From the NCBI GenBank assembly GCA_031279915.1, contig JAITHO010000227.1, forward strand, positions 1 through 7,084: DNA of 7,084 nucleotides, written 5' to 3'. The position numbers and the translations under genes were made by a program. The notes under the pieces are model-generated. The model saw only the letters and a list, made by a program, of their open reading frames with translations, had not been told where the DNA came from and did no database searches. The stretch is from Tannerellaceae bacterium (lineage in GTDB: Bacteria; Bacteroidota; Bacteroidia; Bacteroidales; Tannerellaceae). Below, one piece after another: positions 6,855 through 7,084 of the stretch. Numbering within the stretch: position 1 is the first letter of the stretch; each line of letters begins with the position of its first letter.

Positions 6855-7084
6855 TCAACTCAACAACATTCGACGTATAGGCATCTCAGCCGCCTCTCGC
6901 AATTCTTCGGGCACGAGCACTTCGGGACTTTCGTCAAGCAGGCAGCGATAAAGTTTTTCCAAAGTATTTAGCCGCATGAAACTACATTCGTTGCAGGCGC
7001 AAGTGGAATCGTCGGGCGGAGCAGGCACAAAAATCTTGCCCGGACTTCTCTTTTTCATCTCGTGAATGACGCCGCTTTCGGTCG
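6855..7084 (-). CDS. nadA: Quinolinate synthase NadA, C-terminal part (cut by window edge)
   Basis: The last 75 residues of a protein read in from the right edge, starting [16 protein letters not shown] and ending RRMLLS with TGA at 6855-6857. The segment [20 protein letters not shown] is the conserved C-terminal block of NadA. It includes the CxCxxC cluster that supplies the last cysteine ligand of the [4Fe-4S] centre; the other two ligands would lie in the missing part. NadA condenses iminoaspartate with dihydroxyacetone phosphate to quinolinate in de novo NAD synthesis, in the cytoplasm. A start codon cannot be seen: the ATG at 7056-7058 is internal, because the frame stays open with conserved NadA sequence upstream of it. 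No obvious terminator separates it from the GH172 gene. nadB or nadC, often nearby, are outside the window. Confidence 0.9.
   Translation of the reverse strand, partial: TESGVIHEMKKRSPGKIFVPAPPDDSTCACNECSFMRLNTLEKLYRCLLDESPEVLVPEELREAAEMPIRRMLLS

Overview
The window looks like a Bacteroidales (Bacteroidetes) chromosome fragment. Three things point there: both secreted glycosidases have Bacteroidetes-style signal peptides and no Shine-Dalgarno sequence at their starts; a TAnnTTTG-type -7 box precedes the first gene; and every gene resembles a gut or anaerobic Bacteroidales protein. Genus cannot be decided from the sequence alone. No SusC/SusD pair, transposase, tRNA, rRNA or CRISPR array is visible.

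Layout. Positions 1-254 hold a non-coding array of six units, each a palindrome centred on AACGTT alternating with a T-tract. The palindromes are spaced 41, 41, 41, 37 and 37 bp apart, and the array probably continues off the left edge. A short spacer with a likely promoter leads into a large plus-strand gene (464-3262) for a secreted family GH2 glycosidase of the beta-galactosidase type, closed by a clear hairpin terminator at 3298-3336. The remaining genes are on the minus strand. Reading leftward from the right edge they are: the C-terminal end of nadA (quinolinate synthase), a secreted DUF2961/GH172 glycosidase (5591-6751), and an ABC-F family ATPase (3563-5500). The ABC-F gene and the GH2 gene converge on a 300-bp intergenic region.

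How the genes relate. The GH2 and GH172 enzymes are both exported and both probably cleave glycans, but they lie on opposite strands, separated by a housekeeping-type ABC-F gene. I do not read them as one polysaccharide utilisation locus. NadA (NAD synthesis) and ABC-F (ribosome-associated ATPase) have no obvious functional link to them.

The two most unexplained stretches are the AACGTT array at the left edge and the convergent intergenic region. On its minus strand the latter holds a 14-codon ATG frame inside a longer open frame, an imperfect 21-bp tandem repeat differing only by transitions, and a -7-like box. It may be a decayed gene tail or a small dispersed element.
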